A model generated the notes under the pieces. It was not told the DNA's origin. It did no database searches and was given only the letters and a program-made list of their open reading frames with translations. Below are positions 50,690-60,022 of a stretch of 64,000 nucleotides of DNA, one piece after another. This DNA is from Gp6-AA40 sp963772955. Its GTDB lineage: Bacteria; Acidobacteriota; Vicinamibacteria; Vicinamibacterales; UBA2999. The first letter of the stretch is position 1, and each line of letters opens with the position of its first letter. A program made the position numbers and the translations under genes. Location: positions 124,001 to 188,000 of the forward strand of contig CAVYZF010000015.1 of the NCBI GenBank assembly GCA_963772955.1. Direction: 5' to 3'.

Positions 50690-52333
50690 CTAGCGCGTGC
50701 TCGGGGGCGTCGGTGTTGCCGGCAAGCCGAGCGCAAACGCGGTCAGCGTCTGCCCGGCGGGCATCAGCAGCAGTTGACGTTTGTCGACCATCACCGTGCT
50801 CGGCGCACCCCAGAACGTTCCGGGGAGACGATGGCGCCACAACACATCGCCAGTCTCTGCTTTGACCGCCATCAGCGTCACCGCGCCATCGCCGGCGAAT
50901 ACGAGGCCGCTCGCGGTCGAGAGCACACCGCTGTATGAGGGTGCGTTGTACGCCACTTCCCACTTGCGCTCGAGCGTCACCGGATCGATCGCTCGCAGAG
51001 CGCCCGTGCCTCCACGATTACGTGTACCGCCGCCCATGACGTAGTCGCCGAGGTTGTACTTCGCCGGCGGATAGGCTATGTAGTCCTGGCAGGTCTCGCG
51101 CGCTGAGACAAAGAACAGGCGCCGCATTGGATCGAATGACGGCGACGTGAAGCTGCTGCCGCCAGCGAGATCGGGACAGGTTCGCGTGCCTTCAGGCGTG
51201 GGTCGCTGATTTGGCAACTCGATCGGCCGGCCCTTCGCATCCACTGCCGCGGCCCATGTTGTCGTCACATAGGGCTTGGCCTGAATGAACCCGCCGTTCG
51301 TGCGGTCGAGGACGTAGAAGAATCCATTTCGATTCGCCGTCATCAGCGTCTTGCGTGGCCGCCCTCCGATCGTGAGATCGGCGAGCACCTGAACCTGATT
51401 CGAATCCCAGTCGTGCTCGTCGTGCGGTGTGTACTGGAAGTGCCAACGCAACCGTCCGGTATCAGGGTCGAGAGCGACGACCGATGCGGTATAGAGGTTG
51501 TCGCCAGGTCGATTGCCGCCGTAGAAGTCCGGGTTGGGGTTGCCAACACCCCAGTAGACCAGGTTCAGTTCGGGATCGTACGAGCCGGTGATCCACGTGG
51601 GGCCGCCACCGCGCTCGTAGTGGCCGGCAGGCCACGTGTCGCCGCCGGGCTCTCCGGGAGCAGGAACGGTGTTGAAACGCCAGAGGCGCTTGCCCGTCTC
51701 CAGGCTGTATGCGTCGAGGAATCCTCTCGTCGCGAGCTCGCCGCCGGCCATTCCCACGATCAGCTTGTCCTTGACGACAAGCGGCGCCGCGGTCGCCGAG
51801 TAGCCCATCTGATAGTCAGCCATCGGCACATCCCAGATCGGCATGCCGGTCTTTCGATCGAGCGCGATCACGTGCGCATCGAGTGTCGTCATGAAGAGAC
51901 GATCCCCGAACACCGCAAACCCGCGGTTGACCATTCCGCAACAGACCGGGAGACCGGGGGGCAGCTTTCGCTGGTAACGCCAAACTAACATGCCGGTGCG
52001 GCCGTCAATCGCCCACGCGTGGTTCATGAGTCCGGTGACATACAAGATGCCGTCGATCGCAATCGGCGTGGCTTCGAACTTTGCGCCGCGACCGAAGCCG
52101 AGCCCGGCCTCGAATGCCCACACGGGCGTCAGACGCGCGACGTTCTCCGGGGTGATCTGCGTAAGAGGGCTGTGCCGCTTGCTGGTGTAGTCGCCCGAGT
52201 GGGTCAGCCAGCGGGATGGATCCGCGAGGCCGCGAAGCAAATCGGTCGGACCGATCTGTTGCGCCTGCGAGTACGCCACGGCGCAGATCACGAGGCCGAG
52301 CGCCACGAAGAGTGAACCCCTTCCGCGTCCCAC
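50690..52333 (-). CDS. Secreted PQQ-dependent alcohol dehydrogenase-like protein
   Basis: GTG start at 52333; 547 residues; signal ending AYSQAQ. PQQ propeller with alcohol-dehydrogenase features: RWLTHSGDYTSKRHSPLTQI, adjacent Cys pair LPVCCGMVNRGFAVF (disulfide near PQQ in methanol/ethanol dehydrogenases), VIALDRKTGMPIWDVPMADY, GNPNPDFYGGNRPGDNLYT, and the catalytic-site-like YTPHDEHDWDSNQVQVL. WTITG-type tryptophan repeats follow and the C-terminus is Pro/Thr-rich. No CxxCH, so no fused cytochrome. A TAGATT hexamer 6 nt before the GTG suggests a leaderless message. Convergent with malic enzyme (12 nt). Confidence 0.93.
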   Translation of the reverse strand: MGRGRGSLFVALGLVICAVAYSQAQQIGPTDLLRGLADPSRWLTHSGDYTSKRHSPLTQITPENVARLTPVWAFEAGLGFGRGAKFEATPIAIDGILYVTGLMNHAWAIDGRTGMLVWRYQRKLPPGLPVCCGMVNRGFAVFGDRLFMTTLDAHVIALDRKTGMPIWDVPMADYQMGYSATAAPLVVKDKLIVGMAGGELATRGFLDAYSLETGKRLWRFNTVPAPGEPGGDTWPAGHYERGGGPTWITGSYDPELNLVYWGVGNPNPDFYGGNRPGDNLYTASVVALDPDTGRLRWHFQYTPHDEHDWDSNQVQVLADLTIGGRPRKTLMTANRNGFFYVLDRTNGGFIQAKPYVTTTWAAAVDAKGRPIELPNQRPTPEGTRTCPDLAGGSSFTSPSFDPMRRLFFVSARETCQDYIAYPPAKYNLGDYVMGGGTRNRGGTGALRAIDPVTLERKWEVAYNAPSYSGVLSTASGLVFAGDGAVTLMAVKAETGDVLWRHRLPGTFWGAPSTVMVDKRQLLLMPAGQTLTAFALGLPATPTPPSTR

Positions 52334-52339
52334 AACGCT

Positions 52340-52345
52340 AATCTA
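52340..52345 (-). promoter_or_regulatory. Putative -10 hexamer (TAGATT)
   Basis: On the minus strand TAGATT ends 6 nt before the GTG at 52333. The same bases on the + strand (TAATCTACA) also occur just upstream of the PadR gene at about 55059. Confidence 0.4.
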
Positions 52346-52416
52346 CATCGAGAGCAGGAGCGAACAACCCGGTACTCCGGGCAAACGTCTGCGCCCTCAC
52401 TTCCGTCTAAGGCCAC

Positions 52417-54978
52417 GTGAGCACTCTTGTCCGCGATCTCGCCTACGCCTTTCGCAAGCTCAGCACAGCCCGCGTGTTCACGGCGACAGCCGTGCTCACG
52501 CTGGCGTTGGGCATCGGCGGCAGCACCGCCATCTTCACGCTCATGCACGCCGTGATGCTGAAATCGCTGCCAGTGGGCGACCCCGATCGGCTCTTCCGGA
52601 TCGGCGACGGCAACAACTGCTGCGTGCAAGGCGGGCCCCAGGATCGCTGGGGGTTCTTCTCGTTTCCTCTATTCGAGCGCATCAAAGCCGAGACGCCACA
52701 GTTCGAGGAGATCACCGCGTTCTCGACATTCGTCGGCCGCATGAGCGTACGGCGCCAGGGAGTGGAGCAGGCGCCGAGGCCGCTTCGCACCATGTACGTC
52801 ACCGGGAGTTACTTCACAACGCTGGGCGTCCGCGCCTTCACCGGTCGTATCTTCACGTCCGACGACGACAAGGCTGCCGCGCCGCCAGTGGTCATGCTGG
52901 CTTATCACGCGTGGCAGGGCCTCTACGGCGCCGACACCGCGATCGTTGGCTCGACGCTCATGATCGAAGGGAACGCCTTCACCATTGCCGGTGTCACGCC
53001 GCCGGGTTTCTTCGGCGAGGCGGTTCGGGCCGATCCACCAGATTTGTGGCTGCCGCTCCAACACGAACCGCTCATCACCGGCGCCGACACGTCGTTGTTG
53101 CGCCAACCGATATCGTCGTGGCTGCGGGTGATCGGCCGACTGCGGCCTGACGCGACGACCGAGGGCATGGAACTGCGCCTCACTACCCTCTTGCGCCAGT
53201 GGATGCGAACCGAGGCCGGCTATCCCTCGAACTGGATGCCGGAAATCGAACGCAAACTTCCCGAACAGGTGATCACTGTCGTACCGGCCGGGGCTGGTGT
53301 TGGATTGATGAAACAGCAGTACGGGCGCAGCCTGCGGATCCTCCTCGCAGTGTGCGGACTGGTACTGCTCATCGCATGCGCCAACGTGGCCAACCTGCTG
53401 CTGGCGCGCGCGGTGGCCCAACGCACGCAGACTGCCGTGCGACTGGCCATCGGCGCGTCGCGCGGACGAATCGTGACCGAAGCGCTCGTGGAGAGTGTCG
53501 TGCTTGCCATCGGTGGAGCGCTGGCTGGACTTCTCGTCGCCATGGGCGCCGCTCGACTGCTGTTGTCGTTGGCCTTCGCAGGCGCGACGATGCTACCCAT
53601 CACAACCACGCCCTCACCGCTGGTGCTCGCCTTTGCCGCCGGCCTCGCTCTGCTGACCGGCGTGTTCTTCGGCGCCGCACCGGCATGGTTCGCGACACGC
53701 ACAGATCCGATCGAGGCGATGCGCGGCGTCGGCCGTGCCGCAGGTGACCGCGCATCGGTGACACGCACGACGCTGTTGGTGGTGCAGGCCACGCTTTCCG
53801 TGGTGCTCGTTGCGGGATCGACGATGCTTGGCCGCAGCCTGGGCAACCTTGAGGGACAGGACTTCGGCTTCAATCGCGATGGCCGCGTGCTGGTGTCCGT
53901 GGGACGGCCCTCTGCATCGTTCACCGGCGCGCGCCTCACCGCGCTCTACCGCGACCTCGAAGCACGGCTGACTCGCATTCCTGGCGTACAAGGCGCCAGC
54001 CTCGCGCTCTACAACCCGCTGACAAGTAACTGGGGCGAGGGCATTCTCGTAGCCGGTAAGCCGGCGCCGGCGCCGGGCGCGCAGATCGACGCGTCGTGGG
54101 ACCGGGTGGGCACGAACTATCTGCAGCAGTTGGGTGTGAAACTTATTCGCGGCCGGTATTTCACCGAGACCGACAACGAGACATCTCAGAATGTGGCCGT
54201 GGTGAACGAAGCGTTCGTGCGGCGCTTCTTCTCGCCTGGTGAGGACCCGCTCGACCGGTACTTTGGATTGAACGTGCCCGAGAACGTCAACACCTACCGC
54301 ATCGTCGGTGTGGTCGGTGACGCGAAATTCGCAGGTTTCGCGCTCGATCGTCCGGCGCGTCCGATGTTCTTCGTGTCTTTCGCCCAGACGGTGAACTACG
54401 GCAACCCGTTGTCACAGCGCCTGGAGACTGCCTCACACTACGCAGGCGGCATTCTGCTGGTGACGAATACTCCGCCAGGAATATTGGAGCCGCAGATAGC
54501 ACGCGAGCTCTCCACGGCGGATCCCAATCTGGCAGTCATCAACATCCGCACGCTGCGCGAACAGGTAGAGCGCAGCTTTGACCAGCAACGTGCGGTCGCC
54601 AGCCTGGCCGGACTGTTCGGCACGATCGCGCTGATACTGGCGGCCATCGGCCTCTACGGCGTGACTGCGTTTTCAGTCGTGCGCCGAACGAGCGAGATTG
54701 GCATCCGCATGGCACTGGGCGCCGATCGCGGCCGCGTCGTGGGCCTCGTGCTGCAGGGTGTGTTCTATCGAGTGGCTGCGGGCTTGCTGTTAGGACTCCC
54801 GCTGGCCGTTGGCGCCGGATATCTCCTGTCGGCTCAACTCTACGGCGTATCGTTCTGGGATCCGGTTGCGCTGAGCGTCGCAGCGGGCGCGCTGGCGCTC
54901 GCGGCGTTCGTCGCCTCCATCGTGCCCGCATCAAGAGCAGCCGTGCTGGCGCCGATGAGAGCCCTCCGCACCGAGTAG
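52417..54978 (+). CDS. ADOP-type ABC transporter permease (MacB/FtsX-like)
   Basis: GTG start at 52417; 853 residues. Tandem MacB-periplasmic-core plus FtsX permease units, the acidobacterial duplicated orphan permease layout: first helix FTATAVLTLALGIGGSTAIF, periplasmic core (about 50-300), helices near 310-410 (LRILLAVCGLVLLIACANVAN), a second helix/core block from about 450 (TRTTLLVVQATLSVVLVAGS), and the C-terminal permease signature LILAAIGLYGVTAFSVVRRTSEIGIRMALGA. No ATPase gene is adjacent (orphan). It lacks the N-terminal prefix domain found in the second permease at 55418. It probably belongs to an export or lipoprotein-handling complex; the substrate is unknown. PadR follows 107 nt downstream. 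Confidence 0.93.
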   Translation: MSTLVRDLAYAFRKLSTARVFTATAVLTLALGIGGSTAIFTLMHAVMLKSLPVGDPDRLFRIGDGNNCCVQGGPQDRWGFFSFPLFERIKAETPQFEEITAFSTFVGRMSVRRQGVEQAPRPLRTMYVTGSYFTTLGVRAFTGRIFTSDDDKAAAPPVVMLAYHAWQGLYGADTAIVGSTLMIEGNAFTIAGVTPPGFFGEAVRADPPDLWLPLQHEPLITGADTSLLRQPISSWLRVIGRLRPDATTEGMELRLTTLLRQWMRTEAGYPSNWMPEIERKLPEQVITVVPAGAGVGLMKQQYGRSLRILLAVCGLVLLIACANVANLLLARAVAQRTQTAVRLAIGASRGRIVTEALVESVVLAIGGALAGLLVAMGAARLLLSLAFAGATMLPITTTPSPLVLAFAAGLALLTGVFFGAAPAWFATRTDPIEAMRGVGRAAGDRASVTRTTLLVVQATLSVVLVAGSTMLGRSLGNLEGQDFGFNRDGRVLVSVGRPSASFTGARLTALYRDLEARLTRIPGVQGASLALYNPLTSNWGEGILVAGKPAPAPGAQIDASWDRVGTNYLQQLGVKLIRGRYFTETDNETSQNVAVVNEAFVRRFFSPGEDPLDRYFGLNVPENVNTYRIVGVVGDAKFAGFALDRPARPMFFVSFAQTVNYGNPLSQRLETASHYAGGILLVTNTPPGILEPQIARELSTADPNLAVINIRTLREQVERSFDQQRAVASLAGLFGTIALILAAIGLYGVTAFSVVRRTSEIGIRMALGADRGRVVGLVLQGVFYRVAAGLLLGLPLAVGAGYLLSAQLYGVSFWDPVALSVAAGALALAAFVASIVPASRAAVLAPMRALRTE

Positions 54979-55085
54979 AGCCGCGTTCACTGTCCCGACG
55001 TCGGCCACCATCGGCAACCTGTGAACCTTTTTCGCTCCCATCCGTCTTCTCCCTTGGCTAATCTACAAGAGAGGCTAGGAGGAAG

Positions 55086-55415
55086 ATGAGCGGCCAGACC
55101 GACGTCCTGCAAGGCACCCTCGACCTGTTGATCCTGCGCACGATCGTTCTCGAACCGATGCACGGATGGGCGATCGCGCTCCGGATCCAGCAGATCTCCG
55201 ATGACCTGTTGCGCGTTCAGCAGGGCTCGCTCTACCCTGCCCTGCATCGGCTCGAGCATCAGGGCTGGATCACGGCCGAATGGGGCGCCTCGGAGAACAA
55301 TCGACGCGCGCGCTTCTATGCGCTGACGAACGCGGGCCGTAAGCAGGTCGAGGCTGAAGTCGCCAAATGGGAGCGGCTGTCGGCCGGCGTCAATCTGGTG
55401 CTGCAGAGGACGTAG
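55086..55415 (+). CDS. PadR family transcriptional regulator
   Basis: 109 residues. Winged-helix PadR: LQGTLDLLILRTIVLEPMHGWAI, then the typical SDDLLRVQQGSLYPALHRLEHQGWITAEWG recognition region, and LTNAGRKQVEAEVAKWERL. Strong GGAGGAAG ribosome site. It begins an operon with the second ADOP permease, whose start is 2 nt after its stop. PadR-ADOP linkage is common in Acidobacteria, and this regulator probably represses the permease operon in response to a small ligand. A TAATCTACA segment about 25 nt upstream may be part of the promoter. Confidence 0.97.
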   Translation: MSGQTDVLQGTLDLLILRTIVLEPMHGWAIALRIQQISDDLLRVQQGSLYPALHRLEHQGWITAEWGASENNRRARFYALTNAGRKQVEAEVAKWERLSAGVNLVLQRT

Positions 55416-55417
55416 CC

Positions 55418-58144
55418 GTGCGCACCTGGCACATCCTCCGCAGCAGGCTTCGATCCATCTTCTTCCGCAGCAGGCGCGAATCAGATCTGAGCGAGGAACT
55501 GCAGATCCATCTGGAGCGCGAGACCGAGCGCCTGCAAGCGAGCGGCGTGTCGCGGGAAGACGCGCGCCTCGAGGCGCTGCGGCTCTTCGGAGGCGTCGAG
55601 CTCATAAAGGAAGCCAGCCGTGATGCACGCGGGACGGCGGGCTGGGACGCACTTGTGCGAGACGCGCGGCAAGGCCTCCGCCGACTGGTGCGCGATTGGC
55701 GCTTCACCACAGCGGCGGTGCTGATCCTCGGCCTCGCGATCGGCGCCAACACCGCAATCTTCAGCGTCGTGAACGCGGTCCTGTTCCGCGCACAAGCGTT
55801 CGCCGACCCCGGCCGCCTCGTGAACATCTATCAGAACGATCGTGCAGGCAGACCGCTCGTCGTCACCGCGTACTCCACGTATATGGAGATCGCGGAGTAC
55901 ACCGACATCTTTGCGGCGACGATGGCCGCCACTATTCCGAACCCCGTTCGCTATCTTCACGACGGCGCTGTCCGCGATGCGGTCGTCGAGTACGCAACGG
56001 CAAGCTATTTCGACACACTGGGACTCCGGCCGTCGCTCGGCCGCTGGTTCGACGAGACGGAGGAGCGGTCCGGCGCTCCGCTCGTCGCTGTCCTGGGGCA
56101 TAAGGCGTGGACCAGACGGTTCCGCGCGGACCCATCCATCATCGGACGCATCATCCGCGTCGAAGGGGTGCCGGTGACGATCGTCGGCATCGGTCCTGCC
56201 AACCACCGCGGAACCATGGACATGGGTCTCGTCACGGATTTCTGGCTGCCGATGACGGCGCTCCCTGCGATGATGCCTCCCCTTGCAAGACGCGACATGC
56301 CGACGATCATCGCACCACTGTTCGTGAAAGCCCGTCTGCGCGACGGCGTGACCGTCGCGCAAGCCAGGGCGGCCATGGACGTGCTCGCGCGCCGGCTCGC
56401 GGCCGAGTATCCGGATCTGTTTCGTACCGAGGGTGAGTTCGCTCTGGGCCCGGGTATGACGGTCGTGGCCTCGACGGACGTGCGGATCCACCCGCAGGCC
56501 GACACGCCGTTCATGGCAATCGCCTCGCTGGTGCTCGTCATCATCGGCCTCGTTCTCGCCATCGCGTGCAGCAACCTGGCCACGCTGCTGCTCGTGCGCG
56601 GTGCCGCTCGCGCGAAGGAAGTCTCAGTTCGGCTGGCGATGGGCGCCACGCGCCCTCAGCTTGTCAGGCACCTGCTGATCGAGAGCCTCCTGCTCTCACT
56701 TGCGGGCGGCGTCGCTGGCTGCGTCCTGGCGTGGTGGGGCATGCGGGCGCTGCAAGGGATCGACTTCCCGTTCAGGGTGGATCTGAGCGTGGACTACCGC
56801 GTGCTCGCCTTTGCGATCGCGCTGTCGCTGGTCACGGGCGTCGTATTCGGCCTGGCGCCGGCGCTCAAGGCCACGAGAGTCGATCTGCTGACGACGCTGC
56901 GCGACGAAGGGCTGCAACCAATCGATCATCGTCGTCTCACGCTGAAGAATGCGCTGATCGTCTTCCAGGTGGCGGTCTCGGTCCTGTTACTCGGCGGCAC
57001 GAGCATCTTCCTCCAGGCGGCGGCCGCAGGGAGAGCGTTGCGCGTTGACTATGCCGTCAACGGCGTGGCGATGCTCGAGACCGATCTCCGATTCGCCGGC
57101 TACTCGGACAGCGATGCGCGGCGAGTCTTCGACCAACTGCTCCGCCGGATCGAGGTCATCCCGGGCGTCCAATCCGCGACGCTCTTGCGTGGCCTGCCGA
57201 TGGATGTCAATGGCGTGGCGATCGTCGTTGACAGCGGCGACGGTCAACAGGGCTCGACGCTCGAAGCGGCAGCGATCGCCGCTGCACCGGGTTTCTTCGA
57301 CACCCTCCGCATCCCGGTGCTGCACGGCCGCGTGTTCGACGTACGCGATCGCGCGGACTCGCCGCGCGTCGCGGTGATCACAGAGCGAATGGCTCGGCAA
57401 TACTTTGGTGCGGTGAACGCAGTGGGCCGGCGTTTCCGGCCGGCGAACGATCCGAACTCGTGGGCGGAGGTCATCGGCGTCGTGCGCGATACGAGCACGG
57501 GAGACTTGGACGACGACATCCTGGATCCGATCGGGCCGATCTTCTACACCTCGTACACGCAGTCCGCGGCACTCCCGACGACGGTCATCGCGCGGACGTC
57601 GGGCGATGCGGCACCGCTTGTCGCGGCAATGCAGCGCGAGTTGCGCGCCGTGGACATCACGTTGCCGGTGATGACCGCGCAAACGATGGCGCAGAAACTG
57701 GCAGGGGCGCTGGCGGTACCGAATGTGATCGCCACACTCTTCGGTGCCCTCGGCAGCCTCGGCCTGGTACTGGCCAGCATCGGTCTCTATGCGGTCGTCG
57801 CGTTCGCCGTTGCGAGGCGCTCCCGAGAGATCGGCATCCGCATGGCACTGGGCGCACGCAGTCAGCAAGTGGTCTGGAGCATTGCGCGAGGCGTGGCAGG
57901 GCTGACCGGTCTTGGCACGGGCATCGGTCTCGTTCTCCTGGTGCTGGTGATGCTGGTGATGCGCGCGGGGGGAGGATCGGCAGATATCGGGATCGGAAGC
58001 CTCTCGGTGTATCGCCCGAGCATCGATCCGGTGGCGCTGCTGGCCATCGCTGTCGTGACCGCAGTCGTCGGCGTCGCCGCCGCATTCGTGCCCGGGCGCC
58101 GCGCCGCTCTGATGGATCCGCTCGTGGCGCTGCGCCACGAGTGA
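55418..58144 (+). CDS. ADOP-type ABC transporter permease with N-terminal prefix domain
   Basis: GTG 55418 is 2 nt after the PadR stop; 908 residues. It begins with the ADOP prefix domain (about 1-85: RRESDLSEELQIHLERETERLQASG, EARLEALRLFGGVE), then helix TTAAVLILGLAIGANTAIFS with SVVNAVLF, periplasmic core, permease helices (LVLVIIGLVLAIACSNLATLLLV), a second MacB/FtsX block (LIVFQVAVSVLLLGGTSIF) and the C-terminal signature LASIGLYAVVAFAVARRSREIGIRMALGA. As in the first permease, no ATP-binding gene is adjacent, so the ATPase must be encoded elsewhere. Together with PadR and the gene at 52417 it forms a permease cluster, possibly a heterodimer. Confidence 0.95.
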   Translation: MRTWHILRSRLRSIFFRSRRESDLSEELQIHLERETERLQASGVSREDARLEALRLFGGVELIKEASRDARGTAGWDALVRDARQGLRRLVRDWRFTTAAVLILGLAIGANTAIFSVVNAVLFRAQAFADPGRLVNIYQNDRAGRPLVVTAYSTYMEIAEYTDIFAATMAATIPNPVRYLHDGAVRDAVVEYATASYFDTLGLRPSLGRWFDETEERSGAPLVAVLGHKAWTRRFRADPSIIGRIIRVEGVPVTIVGIGPANHRGTMDMGLVTDFWLPMTALPAMMPPLARRDMPTIIAPLFVKARLRDGVTVAQARAAMDVLARRLAAEYPDLFRTEGEFALGPGMTVVASTDVRIHPQADTPFMAIASLVLVIIGLVLAIACSNLATLLLVRGAARAKEVSVRLAMGATRPQLVRHLLIESLLLSLAGGVAGCVLAWWGMRALQGIDFPFRVDLSVDYRVLAFAIALSLVTGVVFGLAPALKATRVDLLTTLRDEGLQPIDHRRLTLKNALIVFQVAVSVLLLGGTSIFLQAAAAGRALRVDYAVNGVAMLETDLRFAGYSDSDARRVFDQLLRRIEVIPGVQSATLLRGLPMDVNGVAIVVDSGDGQQGSTLEAAAIAAAPGFFDTLRIPVLHGRVFDVRDRADSPRVAVITERMARQYFGAVNAVGRRFRPANDPNSWAEVIGVVRDTSTGDLDDDILDPIGPIFYTSYTQSAALPTTVIARTSGDAAPLVAAMQRELRAVDITLPVMTAQTMAQKLAGALAVPNVIATLFGALGSLGLVLASIGLYAVVAFAVARRSREIGIRMALGARSQQVVWSIARGVAGLTGLGTGIGLVLLVLVMLVMRAGGGSADIGIGSLSVYRPSIDPVALLAIAVVTAVVGVAAAFVPGRRAALMDPLVALRHE

Positions 58145-58178
58145 CGCGCAGGGCTGTGCTCGTTGGCGGGAACATTAC

Positions 58179-58514
58179 ATGAAGGCCCCGCACCATCGCG
58201 TGTATGTCATCCGCCTGAAGAATCCGCGACGAGGCGACCGCCGCGAGGCGTTTTACGTCGGCATGACGGGCCTGCCGATCGAGGAGCGCTTTGCCAACCA
58301 CAAGCGTGGCTACAAGTCGGCCAGCGTCGTCACAAAGTATGGCATCGAGCTCGCGCCTGAGTGGTACGACGGAATCCCACCAATGCCGTATGAAGAGGCC
58401 GCGCTCACCGAACCCGCGCTCGCCGACGAACTGCGCGACCGCGGCTATCTGGTCTACGGTCCGACCGCACGAAAGACAACACCGCGGGTCCGCGCTCGAG
58501 CGCGGTCCGACTAG
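58179..58514 (+). CDS. Small GIY-YIG-like protein
   Basis: 111 residues. HHRVYVIRLKNPRR and EAFYVGMTGLPIEERFANHKRGYKSASVV resemble the GIY-YIG nuclease pattern: VYV...YVG, the Arg of the EERF segment and an HK near the active-site end. The C-terminal Glu normally required would fall in PYEEAALTE. A basic tail (RVRARARSD) may contact nucleic acid. It could be a structural relative without nuclease activity. Only a weak GGCGGGAA precedes the ATG. Its stop overlaps that of the convergent POT transporter by four bases. Confidence 0.7.
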   Translation: MKAPHHRVYVIRLKNPRRGDRREAFYVGMTGLPIEERFANHKRGYKSASVVTKYGIELAPEWYDGIPPMPYEEAALTEPALADELRDRGYLVYGPTARKTTPRVRARARSD

Positions 58515-59890
58515 TCCCTGGCTTCCGCCATGCGGTCGATTCTCGTCGAGAAGAGCGACAGCACGAACGCACCGACGATCAACATCGCGCCGATTCCGCC
58601 ATACAGCTGCATGAGCGCTCCGGCATCGTCGGAGACGAAAAACCCGGAGAAGTATCCTGCCAGCTTGTTTCCGAGCGACGTCGCGAAGAACCACGCGCCC
58701 ATCATCAGGCCGACGATTCTGGCGGGCGACAGGCGCGTCACCATGCTGAGCCCGACGGGGCTGACCAGAAGCTCGCCGACCACGTCGAAGAAGTAGACGG
58801 CGACGAGCCAGAGCGGGCTGATCTTGCCCTCTGCGGTCAGGGCCGACGCCGGCACCAGCACCAGCATCGCGATGCCGATCGCGAAGAGGCCCAGCGCAAA
58901 CTTCCGGGAGCTCGTTGGCTGACCGTCGCCCATGCGGATCCAGAGCCTGGCGAAGAAAGGTGCGAGCAGGATCACGAAGAGGGGCGTCAGCGACTGGAGC
59001 CAGCTGGCGGGGAAGTTCCATCCGAACAGGCTGCGCTCAACGAGATCTCTCGCGAACAGGTTGAGGCTCGCGCCCTTCTGCTCGTACGCCGACCAGAACA
59101 TGATCGTGAAGCCGAACAGGATCACGATCGCCACGACCCGCATCAACTCCCCTCGGGTCAACGGAGCCTGCGGCGCGGTTGCCTGTGAGAGTCGGCCTGC
59201 AGGGCCTGCTGACGGCAGGTGGGATCGATTGCGCGCGAAGACCGCCAGCCCGAGCAGCATGCCGACGCCGGCAGCGGCAAAACCCCAGTGCCAGCTGTGG
59301 GCTGAATCGAAGCCACGTGCCTCGAGCCAGGTCTTGAACGTCGAGCTTTCGGCCAGCCATCCGCACACGAGCGGCGCCAGCACCGCGCCAATGTTGATGC
59401 CCATGTAGAAGAGCGAGAAGCCGCTGTCGCGCCGCGGATCACCAGGGGCGTAGAGGCTGCCGACCATCGTGCTGATGTTTGGTTTCAGCAGGCCGGTCCC
59501 AATGACAATCAGGCCGAGGCCGGTGTAGAAGAAGGACAGCGAGTGCGCCGCCATCGAGAAATGACCGCACGCGATGATGATGCCACCAACGAGAACCGAG
59601 CGGGACGCGCCGAGAAGGCGATCCGCGATCAGCCCGCCGGCCACCGACGCCATGTAGACGAGCATCGTGTAGGTGCCATACAGAGAGGCCGCATCTACGG
59701 TGGAGAATCCGAGTCCTCCCTGCGCGGCGGGGGCGACCATGAACAACACCAGGATGGCTCGCATCCCGTAGTAGCTGAACCGCTCCCACATCTCGGCGAA
59801 GAACAGCGTGGGGAGGCCCGGCGGATGGCCCGCAAGCGGCCTGGCATCGTCTTCGAACACGACCCGCGGTGCAGTGGCGTCGAGCTGCAT
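58511..59890 (-). CDS. POT/PTR family proton-coupled peptide transporter
   Basis: ATG 59890 (MQLDATAPRVVFEDD) follows GAGGG; 459 residues, with roughly twelve hydrophobic segments. PTR2 signatures: PTLFFAEMWERFSYYGMRAIL (ExxERF), GFSTVDAASLYGTYTMLVYM, IVIGTGLLKPNISTMVGSLY, DPRRDSGFSLFYMGINIGA, and VVGELLVSPVGLSMVTRLSP. The family imports di- and tripeptides with protons across the inner membrane. The ExxERF proton-coupling Glu and the substrate-site Tyr of YGMR are present. Single gene, and its promoter region is divergent from the leishmanolysin-like protease. Together these would fit extracellular protein breakdown followed by peptide import (inference). Confidence 0.95.
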   Translation of the reverse strand: MQLDATAPRVVFEDDARPLAGHPPGLPTLFFAEMWERFSYYGMRAILVLFMVAPAAQGGLGFSTVDAASLYGTYTMLVYMASVAGGLIADRLLGASRSVLVGGIIIACGHFSMAAHSLSFFYTGLGLIVIGTGLLKPNISTMVGSLYAPGDPRRDSGFSLFYMGINIGAVLAPLVCGWLAESSTFKTWLEARGFDSAHSWHWGFAAAGVGMLLGLAVFARNRSHLPSAGPAGRLSQATAPQAPLTRGELMRVVAIVILFGFTIMFWSAYEQKGASLNLFARDLVERSLFGWNFPASWLQSLTPLFVILLAPFFARLWIRMGDGQPTSSRKFALGLFAIGIAMLVLVPASALTAEGKISPLWLVAVYFFDVVGELLVSPVGLSMVTRLSPARIVGLMMGAWFFATSLGNKLAGYFSGFFVSDDAGALMQLYGGIGAMLIVGAFVLSLFSTRIDRMAEARD

Positions 59891-60022
59891 GCCCTCAATA
59901 GTCCCATGCCTCGTTCCTGTTCGACTGTGAAGGCATCGCACGTTAATCTCTACGAATACCAGCCGTCGTGCGCGCGCGGGCGCTTCGGCCGGCGCCAGGT
60001 ATCCGCGTGCGAAGGAGAGATC

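Noticed and set aside
57657..59021. 454-residue minus-strand open frame
   Set aside because: It overlaps the permease, the GIY-YIG-like gene and the POT transporter, and has no domain.
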